DNA of 37,067 bases from Paracoccaceae bacterium (GTDB lineage: Bacteria > Pseudomonadota > Alphaproteobacteria > Rhodobacterales > Rhodobacteraceae): NCBI GenBank assembly GCA_013139635.1, contig WTAL01000196.1, positions 1-37,067 of the forward strand. The letters are read 5' to 3'. The notes below the pieces were generated by a model. It was not told the origin of the DNA and did not search any database. It worked only from the letters and a program-made list of their open reading frames with translations. The translations under genes were made by a program, and so were the position numbers. The stretch's first letter is position 1; each line of letters starts with the position of its first letter. Below are positions 8,291 through 17,205 of the stretch, one piece after another.

Positions 8291-8932
8291 ATGGCACGCA
8301 AACCCTTATCGTTTGATTTTGATATCTCAGCGGCTTCTGATAAAAAGAAGCGCAGCAAGCGGCGTGGCATGACGGGCGCGGTGGAAACCTCGTCTCGGGT
8401 GTGCCAAAAAGAGGGCTGTGAGCTGCCGGGGAAGTATCGCGCGCCCAAGTCAGCCGATAACCTTGAGGAGTTCATCTGGTTCTGCCTTGATCACATCCGG
8501 CAGCATAATAAAGAGTGGAACTTCTTTAGTGAACGCGCCACCTTAACCCCCGAGCAAGCTGCGCAGGAAGCCAACACATGGGAGCGCGCCACCCAGCCAT
8601 TAGGTGATGCGGTGAACGACCCAGAAGCCGCCGCTTGGGCGCGGTTTGGCTTTGATAACCCCAAAGAGGTTTTGGGCGATAACGCCACCAAGAATCCGGC
8701 AAATGGCACCGGCCGCACCACCCGCCGCCTGCCGCCAACCGAAACCAAAGCGCTAACGATTTTGGAAGCTGGTGACAGCATGACAAAAGCCGAAATCCGC
8801 AAGGTTTACAAAGCCATGGTGAAAGACCTGCACCCTGATCTTAACGGGGGCCGCCGTGATGACGAAGACCGCCTAACCGAGGTTGTTTGGGCGTGGGAGC
8901 AAATCAAAGCTTCGCGATTATTCAAGGCCTAG
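8291..8932 (+). CDS. J-domain (DnaJ-like) protein
   Basis: ATG 8291 is preceded by AAAGGA at good spacing. The 213-residue protein has a short J domain at its C-terminus: MTKAEIRKVYKAMVKDLHPDLNGG, here spanning about residues 160-183, with the HPD motif that stimulates DnaK ATPase. It ends with EDRLTEVVWAWEQIKASRLF. The N-terminal part has two cysteines in a CQKEGCELPGKYRAP motif and a third in WFCLDHIRQHN, a pattern typical of the alphaproteobacterial single-J-domain proteins next to bolA and cobS. There is no Gly/Phe-rich region or zinc finger of classical DnaJ. Confidence 0.9.
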   Translation: MARKPLSFDFDISAASDKKKRSKRRGMTGAVETSSRVCQKEGCELPGKYRAPKSADNLEEFIWFCLDHIRQHNKEWNFFSERATLTPEQAAQEANTWERATQPLGDAVNDPEAAAWARFGFDNPKEVLGDNATKNPANGTGRTTRRLPPTETKALTILEAGDSMTKAEIRKVYKAMVKDLHPDLNGGRRDDEDRLTEVVWAWEQIKASRLFKA

Positions 8933-8970
8933 CCCCCAGCGCGCGCCAGCCACAAGTGCAACGGTTGCAG

Positions 8971-9021
8971 GGCGGCGCGTAAACAAATGCTGCAAAGCCG
9001 CGCGGTGCCAGACGCGCCGCC
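8971..9021. repeat. 10-bp GC-rich inverted repeat between the J-domain gene and the nucleotidase gene
   Basis: GGCGGCGCGT at 8971-8980 and ACGCGCCGCC at 9012-9021 are exact reverse complements with a 31-base loop. Just upstream is a smaller palindrome, TGCAACGGTTGCA at 8957-8969. No T-run follows on either strand, so this is not a standard intrinsic terminator. The surrounding 8933-9129 contains no gene I can support. It could fold as RNA between the two genes. Confidence 0.5.
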
Positions 9022-9129
9022 ATGTTACGCCACGCCCACAAAGCGACTCCGAATTTCATAAAAATGTCGTTTGTCGGAATCATTAAAATGTAATAACCTG
9101 CCCAACAATAAAACCAACTGGAGAGAAAC

Positions 9130-10698
9130 ATGTCCCTTAAACCCATTCTATTGACCGCATCTGCCCTTGCGTTCAGTGCCAGCGCCGCGTTTGCCGAATA
9201 TTCGCTAACCGTGCTGCACACCAACGATTTCCACGCTCGTTTTGAGCCGATCAGCAAATATGACAGCCCGTGCTCAGCCGAAGACAATGGCGAAGGCAAA
9301 TGCTTTGGCGGCTCTGCCCGCTTGGTAACGGCCGTGGCCGAAGCCCGCGCGCGCACAAATAATTCGATCCTCGTATCCGGCGGCGACCAATTCCAAGGCA
9401 CGCTGTTTTATACCTATTACAAAGGCGCGATGGCTGCCGAATTCATGAACCTGCTGGGCTATGACGCCATGACCGTGGGCAACCACGAATTTGACGACGG
9501 CCCCGAAGTTCTGCGCGGATTCATGGATACCATCAACTTCCCGATCCTGATGTCCAACGCTGACGTAAGCGGCGAAGAGCTGCTGGCGGGCGAGCTTGCC
9601 AAATCAACCATCATTGAGCGCGGCGGGCGTAAAATCGGCCTTATCGGCCTTACGCCACAAAACACCGACGAGCTGGCCTCCCCTGGCCCGAGCGTTGTGT
9701 TTACCGACCCAGCTGAAGCCGTTGCTGGCGAAGTCGCCAAGCTTGAAGCTGAAGGCGTAAACATCATCATCGTGCTTTCGCACTCTGGTTATAATGTTGA
9801 CCAAGCCGTGGCCGCAGCCGTGCCAGCGGTTGATGTCATCGTGGGTGGCCACTCCAACACGTTCCTTTCAAATGAAAGCGACCGTGCCGAAGGCCCATAC
9901 CCGACTATGGTTGGCAACACTGCCATCGTTTCGGCCTACGCTTACGGCAAATACCTTGGCGAGCTAAACCTCAGCTTTGACGATGATGGCAACATCACCG
10001 AAGCCTCCGGCGAGCCGATTTCCATGAGCGGCGACGTGGCTGAAGATGAAGCTGCCGTGGCGCGCATTGCCGAGCTGGCCATCCCGCTGGAAGAAATCCG
10101 CACCCGTGTGGTTGCACAATCAGCCGAAGTTATTGACGGCGACCGTGGCAGCTGCCGCGCCGTTGAGTGCCAAATGGGCAACCTGATTGCGGACGCCATG
10201 TTGGCCCGCACGGCCGACCAAGGCGTGACCATCGCTATCCAAAACGGTGGTGGCATTCGCGCCAGCATTGATGCCGGCGAAGTGACCATGGGTGAAGTGC
10301 TGACGGTGCTGCCGTTCCAGAACACCCTCGCCACCTTCCAGATTTCGGGTGCCGGCGTTATTGCCGCGCTTGAAAACGGCGTGAGCGAAGTAGAAGACGG
10401 CGCAGGTCGCTTCCCACAGGTTGCCGGTATCCGCTTTGTTTGGGATCCAGCCGGTGAGCCAGGCGCGCGCATTGTTGAAGTTACGCTGGCTGATGGCTCT
10501 GCCATTGACCCAGCCGCAACTTACGGCGTGGTAACCAACAACTATGTGCGTGGCGGTGGTGATGGCTACAAAATCTTCTCATCTGATGCGATGAACGCAT
10601 ACGATTATGGCCCCGGCCTTGAGAACGTAATGGCTGACTACATGCTTGAGCAAGGGGCCTATACGCCTTACCTTGACGGCCGTATCGCCCAAAAGTAA
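9130..10698 (+). CDS. Periplasmic 5'-nucleotidase / 2',3'-cyclic phosphodiesterase (UshA-like)
   Basis: This hydrolyses nucleotides in the periplasm and so releases phosphate and nucleosides. ATG 9130 follows GGAGAGAAAC. A signal peptide covers about residues 1-22 (cleavage after SAAFA). The metallophosphatase domain follows with all main motifs: LTVLHTNDFHARF, VSGGDQFQGTLFY, TVGNHEFDDG, IVLSHSGYNVD and VGGHSNTFL. The C-terminal substrate domain has IQNGGGIRASID, LPFQNTLATF and TNNYVRGGGDGY. The length of 522 residues is normal for the family. The gene stands alone, with a strong terminator 18 bases after its stop. Confidence 0.94.
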   Translation: MSLKPILLTASALAFSASAAFAEYSLTVLHTNDFHARFEPISKYDSPCSAEDNGEGKCFGGSARLVTAVAEARARTNNSILVSGGDQFQGTLFYTYYKGAMAAEFMNLLGYDAMTVGNHEFDDGPEVLRGFMDTINFPILMSNADVSGEELLAGELAKSTIIERGGRKIGLIGLTPQNTDELASPGPSVVFTDPAEAVAGEVAKLEAEGVNIIIVLSHSGYNVDQAVAAAVPAVDVIVGGHSNTFLSNESDRAEGPYPTMVGNTAIVSAYAYGKYLGELNLSFDDDGNITEASGEPISMSGDVAEDEAAVARIAELAIPLEEIRTRVVAQSAEVIDGDRGSCRAVECQMGNLIADAMLARTADQGVTIAIQNGGGIRASIDAGEVTMGEVLTVLPFQNTLATFQISGAGVIAALENGVSEVEDGAGRFPQVAGIRFVWDPAGEPGARIVEVTLADGSAIDPAATYGVVTNNYVRGGGDGYKIFSSDAMNAYDYGPGLENVMADYMLEQGAYTPYLDGRIAQK

Positions 10699-10716
10699 GC
10701 GCTGTTAAACCCATTT

Positions 10717-10754
10717 CAACAGCCGCGCCCATAGCGCGGCTGTTGTCGTTTTTA
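10717..10754 (+). terminator. Intrinsic terminator after the 5'-nucleotidase gene
   Basis: CAACAGCCGCGC (10717-10728) pairs perfectly with GCGCGGCTGTTG (10734-10745) over 12 bp with a five-base loop, followed by a T-rich tract (TCGTTTTTA, 10746-10754). It separates the nucleotidase from cobS. Confidence 0.9.
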
Positions 10755-10849
10755 CGCCCATTTTGCTGCCCCCCCTTGCACCCCGCGTCCAATCGGTTAC
10801 AACTAGGCAAAACACATGGCCACAGCGCCCGATTAGACGGATTTCCACC

Positions 10850-11821
10850 ATGACAGCCATTGATAAACCCACCGAAACCTTAAGCGTTGAAGACCTGTTT
10901 GGCTTTGAAACCGATATGACGATCAAGGGTTTTGAGGGCCGCACCGACCGCGTGCCAGACATTGACCCGACCTATAAGTTTGACCCCGACACCACGCGGG
11001 CCATTCTGGCGGGCTTTAAGCACAATCGGCGGGTGATGATCCAAGGCTACCACGGCACGGGTAAATCCACCCATATCGAGCAGGTTGCGGCGCGCATTAA
11101 CTGGCCCACCGTGCGGGTGAATCTTGATAGCCATATCAGCCGGATTGACCTGATCGGCAAAGACGCCATTAAGCTAAAAGACGGCGTGCAAGTCACTGAA
11201 TTCCAAGAAGGCATTTTGCCGTGGGCATTGCGTAACCCCGCCGCGATTGTGTTTGACGAGTATGATGCTGGCCGCCCTGACGTGATGTTTGTGATCCAGC
11301 GCATTTTGGAAACCGACGGCAAGCTCACGCTGCTCGACCAAAACGAGATTATCACCCCGCACCCGTCTTTCCGGTTGTTTGCCACCGCCAACACCGTTGG
11401 CCTTGGTGATACTACGGGGCTTTACCACGGCGTGCAGCAAATCAACCAAGCCCAAATGGACCGTTGGAGCCTTGTCGCCACGCTGAACTACCTCAGCCAT
11501 GACGCAGAAAGCGCCATCGTGTTGGGCAAAGCGCCGCATTATAATTCAGAATCTGGCCGCAAGATTATCGGCCAAATGGTGACGGTCGCTGACCTGACGC
11601 GGACAGCCTTTATGAACGGCGATATTAGCACCGTTATGTCTCCGCGTACCGTGATTACATGGGCGCAAAATGCCGAAATTTTCAAAGACGTTGGCTTTGC
11701 CTTCCGGCTGACCTTCCTGAATAAATGTGACGAGCTAGAGCGGCAAACCGTTGCCGAATTCTACCAGCGCTGTTTTGACGAGGAACTGCCAGAGAGCGCC
11801 GTGAGTGTGAGCTTGGGATGA
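10850..11821 (+). CDS. cobS: Cobaltochelatase subunit CobS (AAA+ ATPase)
   Basis: CobS and CobT form the ATPase part of the aerobic cobaltochelatase, which with CobN inserts cobalt into hydrogenobyrinic acid diamide during cobalamin synthesis. ATG 10850 gives 323 residues; the open frame reaches back to 10763 but the upstream part is not conserved-looking. The N-terminus ([20 protein letters not shown]) is typical. Walker A is GYHGTGKST at 66-74, Walker B AIVFDEYD at 132-139, followed by a sensor-1-like LFATANTVG and SPRTVITWA. The gene ends GGGATGA, where the next gene's ATG overlaps the stop. cobT is not immediately next, as it usually is, because two small genes lie between. Confidence 0.97.
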   Translation: MTAIDKPTETLSVEDLFGFETDMTIKGFEGRTDRVPDIDPTYKFDPDTTRAILAGFKHNRRVMIQGYHGTGKSTHIEQVAARINWPTVRVNLDSHISRIDLIGKDAIKLKDGVQVTEFQEGILPWALRNPAAIVFDEYDAGRPDVMFVIQRILETDGKLTLLDQNEIITPHPSFRLFATANTVGLGDTTGLYHGVQQINQAQMDRWSLVATLNYLSHDAESAIVLGKAPHYNSESGRKIIGQMVTVADLTRTAFMNGDISTVMSPRTVITWAQNAEIFKDVGFAFRLTFLNKCDELERQTVAEFYQRCFDEELPESAVSVSLG

Positions 11822-12432
11822 TTGGAAGCGGGGTAATTGAAAGTGGCTGGACAACTGCTGATTATGCCTTTGTCATAAGTCTATTCTCTGCGACAATAGC
11901 ACTGATTAGCCTTGGTTGGAGTATATGGTCAAAATTCATTTATCCAAAACCAAGAGTCAAAATTCATGTGGGAGTATCATATTGCGATTCTCCAGCTAAT
12001 GCCATTGTGACGGCGCATCATGATGGAAGTTTGATACAAGCTTCCTCCAAAGACAACCTAACCCATCCAAGCGTGTCATTTTCCGCCATCAATCATGGTC
12101 CAGGTGATGTTGTTTTACAACTAGCTGTTGGTACCGTATCGAAATTTTGGTTACGACATAAAAATGAGTTGGCAGCATTTAATCCTTACAACAGTTATCC
12201 TACCGATTTACTTACAGGTGGTGCATTTAGTGGCGGTATTCCGAAAGAATTGAAAGTTGGAGAGACCTTTACCGTCTATTTCCCAATAATGAAGAGTTGG
12301 GTCGAATCTGAAAACCTTCGAAGATTTGGCTTTTCTGATAGTTTTGGCCGCATCCACCTTTGCTCAAAAATAGATGGGCGGAATCTAATGAACTTAATTC
12401 TAAACCCACCTGTAGGGATAAAAAATGACTAA
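11818..12432 (+). CDS. Orphan protein with one N-terminal membrane helix, between cobS and cobT
   Basis: ATG 11818 overlaps the cobS stop (ATGA). The 204-residue protein has one membrane helix at about 13-40 ([20 protein letters not shown]), a short basic segment (KPRVKIH), then a predicted beta-rich domain with [20 protein letters not shown] and [14 protein letters not shown]. That pattern resembles a small immunoglobulin-like or beta-sandwich domain, but I recognise no named family. Codons are much AT-richer than in cobS and cobT, and the change falls exactly at the gene boundaries. It is best read as an acquired gene placed in the cob operon under cobS translation. Any link to cobalamin is unproven. 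Confidence 0.75.
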   Translation: MIGSGVIESGWTTADYAFVISLFSATIALISLGWSIWSKFIYPKPRVKIHVGVSYCDSPANAIVTAHHDGSLIQASSKDNLTHPSVSFSAINHGPGDVVLQLAVGTVSKFWLRHKNELAAFNPYNSYPTDLLTGGAFSGGIPKELKVGETFTVYFPIMKSWVESENLRRFGFSDSFGRIHLCSKIDGRNLMNLILNPPVGIKND

Positions 12433-12910
12433 GACTTACCCCCCTGCCGATCCGTTGAAAAAGACCCTCGCTGGGGCCAGCATCGCTGCTGTCTTGTTGT
12501 TTGGCATATCCGTCCCCGCCGCCAATGCCCATGAAGCCGGTGCAGAATACGACCGGTTTGAAAGTGCTGTGCAATGCGCAGGGCTGTGGCTAGGGGATTT
12601 TGCGGCGCTTACGACTCTGGCCAAAAACAGCGATGAATTTGACGATAGTCAGCAATCTTACGAAATGGGGATGACCTTTCGTAGGGTCGCTATTGAGGCC
12701 GATGAAGGCAGCCTTGAGAAAATAGATTTCCTGATTTTGGGCTGGACGCAATATTTCAGCCGCCTCGCCACCGAGGCCGGTGGCTCGTGGCAATATCCGC
12801 CGGTGAATGACGGCAGCCAAAAGCAATGGGCCGGCGAGCAGTTTGTGTTGCATCAGCGCTATTGCCAAGGGTTCGGGCTGGCCTTGGAAGATAAATGGGG
12901 GTTCCATTGA
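12425..12910 (+). CDS. Secreted protein of unknown function, upstream of cobT
   Basis: ATG 12425 overlaps the preceding stop by 8 nt, with GGGATAAAAA just upstream. The 161-residue product has a charged N-terminus, a hydrophobic core ([16 protein letters not shown]) and a likely signal peptidase site after PAANA at residue 35. The mature part of about 126 residues is mostly helical and has two cysteines ([12 protein letters not shown] and HQRYCQGFG) that could form a disulfide. I do not recognise the family. GC content resembles the core genes, unlike its left neighbour. Its last residues overlap the start of cobT. Confidence 0.72.
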   Translation: MTKTYPPADPLKKTLAGASIAAVLLFGISVPAANAHEAGAEYDRFESAVQCAGLWLGDFAALTTLAKNSDEFDDSQQSYEMGMTFRRVAIEADEGSLEKIDFLILGWTQYFSRLATEAGGSWQYPPVNDGSQKQWAGEQFVLHQRYCQGFGLALEDKWGFH

Positions 12911-14769
12911 AAAAACCTAACGACAACCCCGCTGATCCGTTCAAAAAAGCGCTCGCCGAGGCGACCAAAACGCTAGCCAATGTGCCGGAGTTGAACGTGA
13001 CCTATACGGTGGACCCTGCTGGCATGTCTGGCGACAGCATGCGCTTGCCGCAGGTTACGCGGCGGATGACAGCGCAGGAAGTGCTGCTGGCGCGCGGCAC
13101 GGCGGATGCCATGGCGATGAAGCTGCGCTTTCATAACGCTGCTACTAATGGCAAGTATGCCCCACAGGGGGAGATCGCCTCGGCGGTGTTTGACGCGCTT
13201 GAAACTGCGCGCTGTGAGGCGCTTGGGGCGCGCGCGCTGCCGGGCACGGCCAAAAACATCGGCGCGAAGATTGAATCTGAAGCGCTGGCGCAGGGGTTTG
13301 AGAAAGCCACTGATGCAGCGCAAGCCCCGCTGGCTGCCACGGCTGGCTATATGCTGCGGGAGCTGGCCACGGGCAAAGCCTTGCCCAAAGCCGCGCAAAA
13401 CGTGCTGGATTTACGGCGCGATACGCTGGAAGGCCAAGCGGGCAGCACCCTGCAAAATGCGCTCGAAAGCTTGGATGACCAAGCCGCCTTTGCCCGCCTC
13501 GCGCGGCAGGTAATTTCGGACCTCGGTTACGGCGACCAGCTCGGGGATGACCCCGACCAAGACGACGAAAACCAAGACGACGAGGCCGAGGAAGACGGCG
13601 AAAACGAGCAGGACCAAGAGGGTGCTGACGAGGAAAACTCGCAGGACCAAGACCAGCAGCCGCCGGAAGACCAAGACGACGAAGAGCAGCAAATGCAGTC
13701 TGAAATTGCGGCGCAGGATGACCCGAACGCCCAAATGGCTGACGAGACCGAGATTGAGGATGGCGACCCACCAGACGAGCCGCCCGCCCCCGCGCCGCAC
13801 TCGGACGCGGACCCGCTTTACCGCACCTTTTGCACTGATTTTGATGAAGAAATTAAGGCCGAAGAGCTGGCCGAACCTGCAGAGCTAGAGCGCCTGCGCG
13901 CCTATCTCGACCAACAGCTCGCGCCCTTTAAAACCGCCGTGGGGCGGCTGGCCAACCGCTTGCAGCGCCGTTTGCAGGCCCAGCAAAACCGCACATGGAA
14001 TTTTGACCTTGAGGAAGGCGTGCTTGACGCCGCCCGCCTCGCCCGTGTGGTCGCCAACCCGACCACGCCGCTGAGCTTCAAGCAGGAAAGCGACATCGAG
14101 TTTAAAGACACGGTGGTGACCCTGCTCATAGATAATTCCGGCTCCATGCGGGGCCGCCCGATTTCTATCGCGGCCATATGTGCCGATGTGCTGGCCCGCA
14201 CGCTGGAGCGCTGCCAAGTTAAGGTCGAGATTCTCGGCTTTACCACCCGCGCGTGGAAGGGCGGCCAAAGCCGCGAGGCATGGCTTAAGGCCGACCGCCC
14301 CGCCCTGCCCGGCCGCCTGAATGACCTACGCCATATCATCTATAAAAGCGCAGACGCCCCGTGGCGCCGCAGCCATACCAACCTTGGTTTGATGATGAAA
14401 GAAGGCCTGCTTAAGGAAAATATCGACGGTGAAGCGCTCGAATGGGCCTATCGCCGGATGCTCAAACGCCCCGAGGCGCGGCGCATTTTGATGGTGATTT
14501 CTGACGGTGCGCCGGTGGATGACTCTACCCTTTCGGTGAACCCAGCGTCCTACCTAGAAAAGCACCTGCGGGACGTGATCGAGATGGTCGAGACCCGCAA
14601 AGGTGTGGAGCTGATCGCCATCGGTATTGGCCATGACGTAACGCGCTATTATAGCCGCGCCGTAACCATAACCGACGTGGAGCAACTGGCTGGTGCGATG
14701 ACCGAACAACTGGCGAACCTGTTTGAGCAAGACGCCCGAAAACGTGAGCGGCTATTTAAGAGCGCATAG
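12895..14769 (+). CDS. cobT: Cobaltochelatase subunit CobT (VWA domain)
   Basis: This is the CobS partner in aerobic cobalt chelation. ATG 12895 follows GGAAGATAA; a TTG at 12907 is the alternative. The 624 residues are normal for CobT. An N-terminal helical part is followed by a strongly acidic Asp/Glu/Gln stretch at about 215-290 (for example [18 protein letters not shown]), then [17 protein letters not shown] and a C-terminal von Willebrand A domain. The metal-binding MIDAS motif is IDNSGSMRG at about 415-423. The N-terminal helix [15 protein letters not shown] is characteristic. The 3' end overlaps the convergent small membrane gene by 14 nt. cobN is absent from the window. Confidence 0.96.
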   Translation: MGVPLKKPNDNPADPFKKALAEATKTLANVPELNVTYTVDPAGMSGDSMRLPQVTRRMTAQEVLLARGTADAMAMKLRFHNAATNGKYAPQGEIASAVFDALETARCEALGARALPGTAKNIGAKIESEALAQGFEKATDAAQAPLAATAGYMLRELATGKALPKAAQNVLDLRRDTLEGQAGSTLQNALESLDDQAAFARLARQVISDLGYGDQLGDDPDQDDENQDDEAEEDGENEQDQEGADEENSQDQDQQPPEDQDDEEQQMQSEIAAQDDPNAQMADETEIEDGDPPDEPPAPAPHSDADPLYRTFCTDFDEEIKAEELAEPAELERLRAYLDQQLAPFKTAVGRLANRLQRRLQAQQNRTWNFDLEEGVLDAARLARVVANPTTPLSFKQESDIEFKDTVVTLLIDNSGSMRGRPISIAAICADVLARTLERCQVKVEILGFTTRAWKGGQSREAWLKADRPALPGRLNDLRHIIYKSADAPWRRSHTNLGLMMKEGLLKENIDGEALEWAYRRMLKRPEARRILMVISDGAPVDDSTLSVNPASYLEKHLRDVIEMVETRKGVELIAIGIGHDVTRYYSRAVTITDVEQLAGAMTEQLANLFEQDARKRERLFKSA

Positions 14770-15064
14770 CCTTGCGCACGGCGCGCCAAATGGCGATGGC
14801 CGCAAAGAAAACTCCGGCGAAAAACAACGTTGGGGCCATTGCCCACAGCAGCATCGGCCCCACGGCGTTTTCCCAAATTACGGGTGATAGGTAGCGCTCT
14901 ATCCCGGGCTGCAAGCCCAGCAGCGTGCCGCGGTCAAAGTTAAACCACACCTGCCCAATGGGCAGAAACGCAAACGCCTCTTCATTTATGTTTGCCAACT
15001 GCCAATCAAAAAAGGCGCGCAAACCCGCCGCCGCTATAAAAAATACTGCCAATATACGTGCCAT
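14756..15064 (-). CDS. Small membrane protein, unknown function
   Basis: ATG 15064 is preceded by an almost perfect AAAGGAG. The frame extends further to 15124 without better support. The 102-residue protein has a membrane helix at each end: [19 protein letters not shown] and [20 protein letters not shown]. Between them lies a loop of about 50 residues that should face the periplasm ([24 protein letters not shown]). No named family is recognised. It is convergent with cobT, overlapping it by 14 nt. Confidence 0.78.
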   Translation of the reverse strand: MARILAVFFIAAAGLRAFFDWQLANINEEAFAFLPIGQVWFNFDRGTLLGLQPGIERYLSPVIWENAVGPMLLWAMAPTLFFAGVFFAAIAIWRAVRKAMRS

Positions 15065-15160
15065 CTCAGCACTCCTTTGCTCTTTAACTTGCGGCACTCT
15101 ACGCCAAGGCGCATAAAGGCGCAAATAACGCCGCCTAACCCCCGCGTGAGGAATGTTTCA

Positions 15161-16930
15161 ATGTATCAAAGCTTCAAAACCCCGAGCAGCCCTGAAACCG
15201 GTGCGCCAAGGCTCAAGGCCCTGCGCGCGGCGCTGGCGAGCGCGGGCTTAGACGGCTTCCTCATCCCCCGCGCCGATGCCCACCGAGGCGAAAACGTCGC
15301 CCCGTGTGACGAGCGCCTTGCGTGGCTGACGGGCTTCACGGGCTCTGACGGCCATTGCGCCGTGCTGCCTGATATTGCTGGCGTGTTTGCTGATGGTCGC
15401 TATACGCTGCAAATCCGCAGCCAAATCGACTTAGCGGTTTTTACCCCCCAAGCCATTCCCGAAGACCGGCTTTCTGACTGGTTAAAAACCCACCTTGGCA
15501 AAGGCACCGTGGGCTATGACCCGATGCTGCACAGCTATGATGAAATTTCGAAGCTGGAAAAGGCACTATCGCCTGAGATCTCGCTCATACAATGTGCCAA
15601 CATGGTGGACGCCATTTGGCCTGACCGCCCCGCGCCCCCTGCGGGCCAAATCCGCCTCCACCCGCTTGAATTCGCGGGAAAAACCAGTGCAAACAAGCGC
15701 ACAGAGCTGGCCGCGCAGCTGGTTGATGCGGGCCTTGATGCCACCGTCCTTACCCTACCGGATTCCATCGCGTGGCTGCTCAATATTCGCGGGTCTGATA
15801 TCAACAACACCCCCGTGCCGCTGGCTTTCGCCATCCTTCATGCCGATGCCCGCGTGACCCTTATTACAAATCCGGCCAAATCCAGCCCCGAGCTGACCGC
15901 GCATCTTGGCCCCAATGTCACCATTACCGCCAATTTCGAGGCCGCCCTAGAAGCCCTTACCGGAAATATCGGCGTAGACCGCGCCACCGCTCCCATCTGG
16001 GTTTCCCAGCAGCTCCCCAACCCTACGTGGTTCCCCGACCCGTGTATTATGCCCAAGGCTTGCAAGAACGAGGCCGAGCTTAACGGCTCCCGCCAAGCGC
16101 ACCTGCGCGACGCGGCCGCGATGTGCGAATTTTTGGCATGGATTGACCAAGGCATTGGCGGCCTTTCCGAGATTGATGTGGTCAGCAAACTTGAGGCCTT
16201 CCGCGCCCAGTCCAGCGCTCTCACCGACATTTCGTTTGACACCATTTGTGGCAGCGGCCCTAACGGTGCCATTGTGCATTACCGTGTGGATGAAGCCAGC
16301 AATCGCGCCATTGAAAACAACACCCTCCTGTTGGTCGATAGCGGCGGCCAATACCTTGATGGCACCACAGACATCACCCGCACCGTTCCCATCGGCACGC
16401 CTGATTCAGAGATGATCCGCTGCTTTACGCTGGTGCTCAAAGGCATGTTGGCGCTCAGCATGCTGCGCTTCCCCGACGGCATTTCGGGGGCCGATATAGA
16501 CACCCTCGCCCGCGCCCCCCTCTGGGCCGAAGGGCTAGACTACAAACATGGCACCGGCCACGGCGTTGGCGCCTATCTCAGCGTCCACGAAGGCCCCGCC
16601 CGCATTTCCCGTGCTGGTTCTGTGCCATTGCAAACAGGCATGATCCTCTCCAATGAACCGGGTTATTACCGCGAAGGCGCATGGGGCATACGGATTGAAA
16701 ACCTGCTCATTGTCTCCCCTCCAGGAAATGTAGGCGGCGAAGACAAAATGCGCAGCTTTGAAACCCTCACATGGGTGCCAATAGACACCCGCCTCATTAA
16801 CCCGACCCGTCTAACCAAGCCTGAGCGCACGTGGCTCAACGCTTATCACGCTGACGTGCAAGCCAAAATTGGCCCGCAACTTTCCCCAGAAGCTCGCGCA
16901 TGGCTTACGCAAGCCTGTGCTCCGATTTAA
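15161..16930 (+). CDS. pepP: Xaa-Pro aminopeptidase P family protein (M24)
   Basis: This cleaves the N-terminal residue from peptides with proline in second position. ATG 15161 follows GTGAGGAATGTTTCA. At 589 residues it is the long three-domain type: two creatinase-like N-terminal domains (LDGFLIPRADAHRGE, WLTGFTGSDG, then DSIAWLLNIRGSDI) and a C-terminal M24 pita-bread domain. The dinuclear metal ligands are visible: two Asp in LLVDSGGQYLDGTTDITR, His in GTGHGVGAYLSVHEGP, and Glu in SNEPGYY and GIRIENLL. The tail of about 60 residues is normal for this subgroup. Confidence 0.93.
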   Translation: MYQSFKTPSSPETGAPRLKALRAALASAGLDGFLIPRADAHRGENVAPCDERLAWLTGFTGSDGHCAVLPDIAGVFADGRYTLQIRSQIDLAVFTPQAIPEDRLSDWLKTHLGKGTVGYDPMLHSYDEISKLEKALSPEISLIQCANMVDAIWPDRPAPPAGQIRLHPLEFAGKTSANKRTELAAQLVDAGLDATVLTLPDSIAWLLNIRGSDINNTPVPLAFAILHADARVTLITNPAKSSPELTAHLGPNVTITANFEAALEALTGNIGVDRATAPIWVSQQLPNPTWFPDPCIMPKACKNEAELNGSRQAHLRDAAAMCEFLAWIDQGIGGLSEIDVVSKLEAFRAQSSALTDISFDTICGSGPNGAIVHYRVDEASNRAIENNTLLLVDSGGQYLDGTTDITRTVPIGTPDSEMIRCFTLVLKGMLALSMLRFPDGISGADIDTLARAPLWAEGLDYKHGTGHGVGAYLSVHEGPARISRAGSVPLQTGMILSNEPGYYREGAWGIRIENLLIVSPPGNVGGEDKMRSFETLTWVPIDTRLINPTRLTKPERTWLNAYHADVQAKIGPQLSPEARAWLTQACAPI

Positions 16931-17205
16931 TTCATAGGGTCAGAATAATTGGATTGAGGTTCTCTGGGTATTTCCCCGTTTCTTACCACGCAAGCTCGGT
17001 TTAACTGGCTCAGAATTCAGGTGCTTTTGAGTGCTATTAACCTAGGTAAATAGGTATATGAATGTGTATTATTACGTATTTACTTTAATGGGTTACGCGA
17101 TTATTGAATTCATGCTTCCTCGCTATTCTTAGCGACTAAGGGCGCGTGAAATTATGCACAATGTCTCAGCGCGGCGCGGGCAAGCCCTCGCCACAAGCGC
17201 AAGCT
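16931..17205. other. AT-rich intergenic region between pepP and recN
   Basis: The longest gap in the window, 275 bases, clearly AT-richer than both flanking genes between about 16931 and 17130. It lies downstream of both genes, which converge. It contains a perfect 6-bp hairpin, TCGCTA-TTCT-TAGCGA at 17119-17134, without a T-run, and a possible 24-codon reading frame (listed separately). I see no RNA gene or mobile element. Confidence 0.6.
17058..17132 (+). CDS. Possible 24-residue hydrophobic peptide
   Basis: ATG 17058 has AGGTAT directly upstream and runs to TAG 17130-17132. The predicted peptide starts MNVYYYVFTLMGYAIIEF and ends with a short basic segment. It could be a single-helix membrane peptide. 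A short open frame of this size in AT-rich DNA is expected by chance, so this is a weak call. Confidence 0.2.
   Translation: MNVYYYVFTLMGYAIIEFMLPRYS

Noticed and set aside
8922-9401. Minus-strand 159-residue frame before and inside the nucleotidase gene
   Set aside because: Most of it is antisense to the nucleotidase signal peptide and first domain, and the rest shows no recognisable protein or ribosome binding site.
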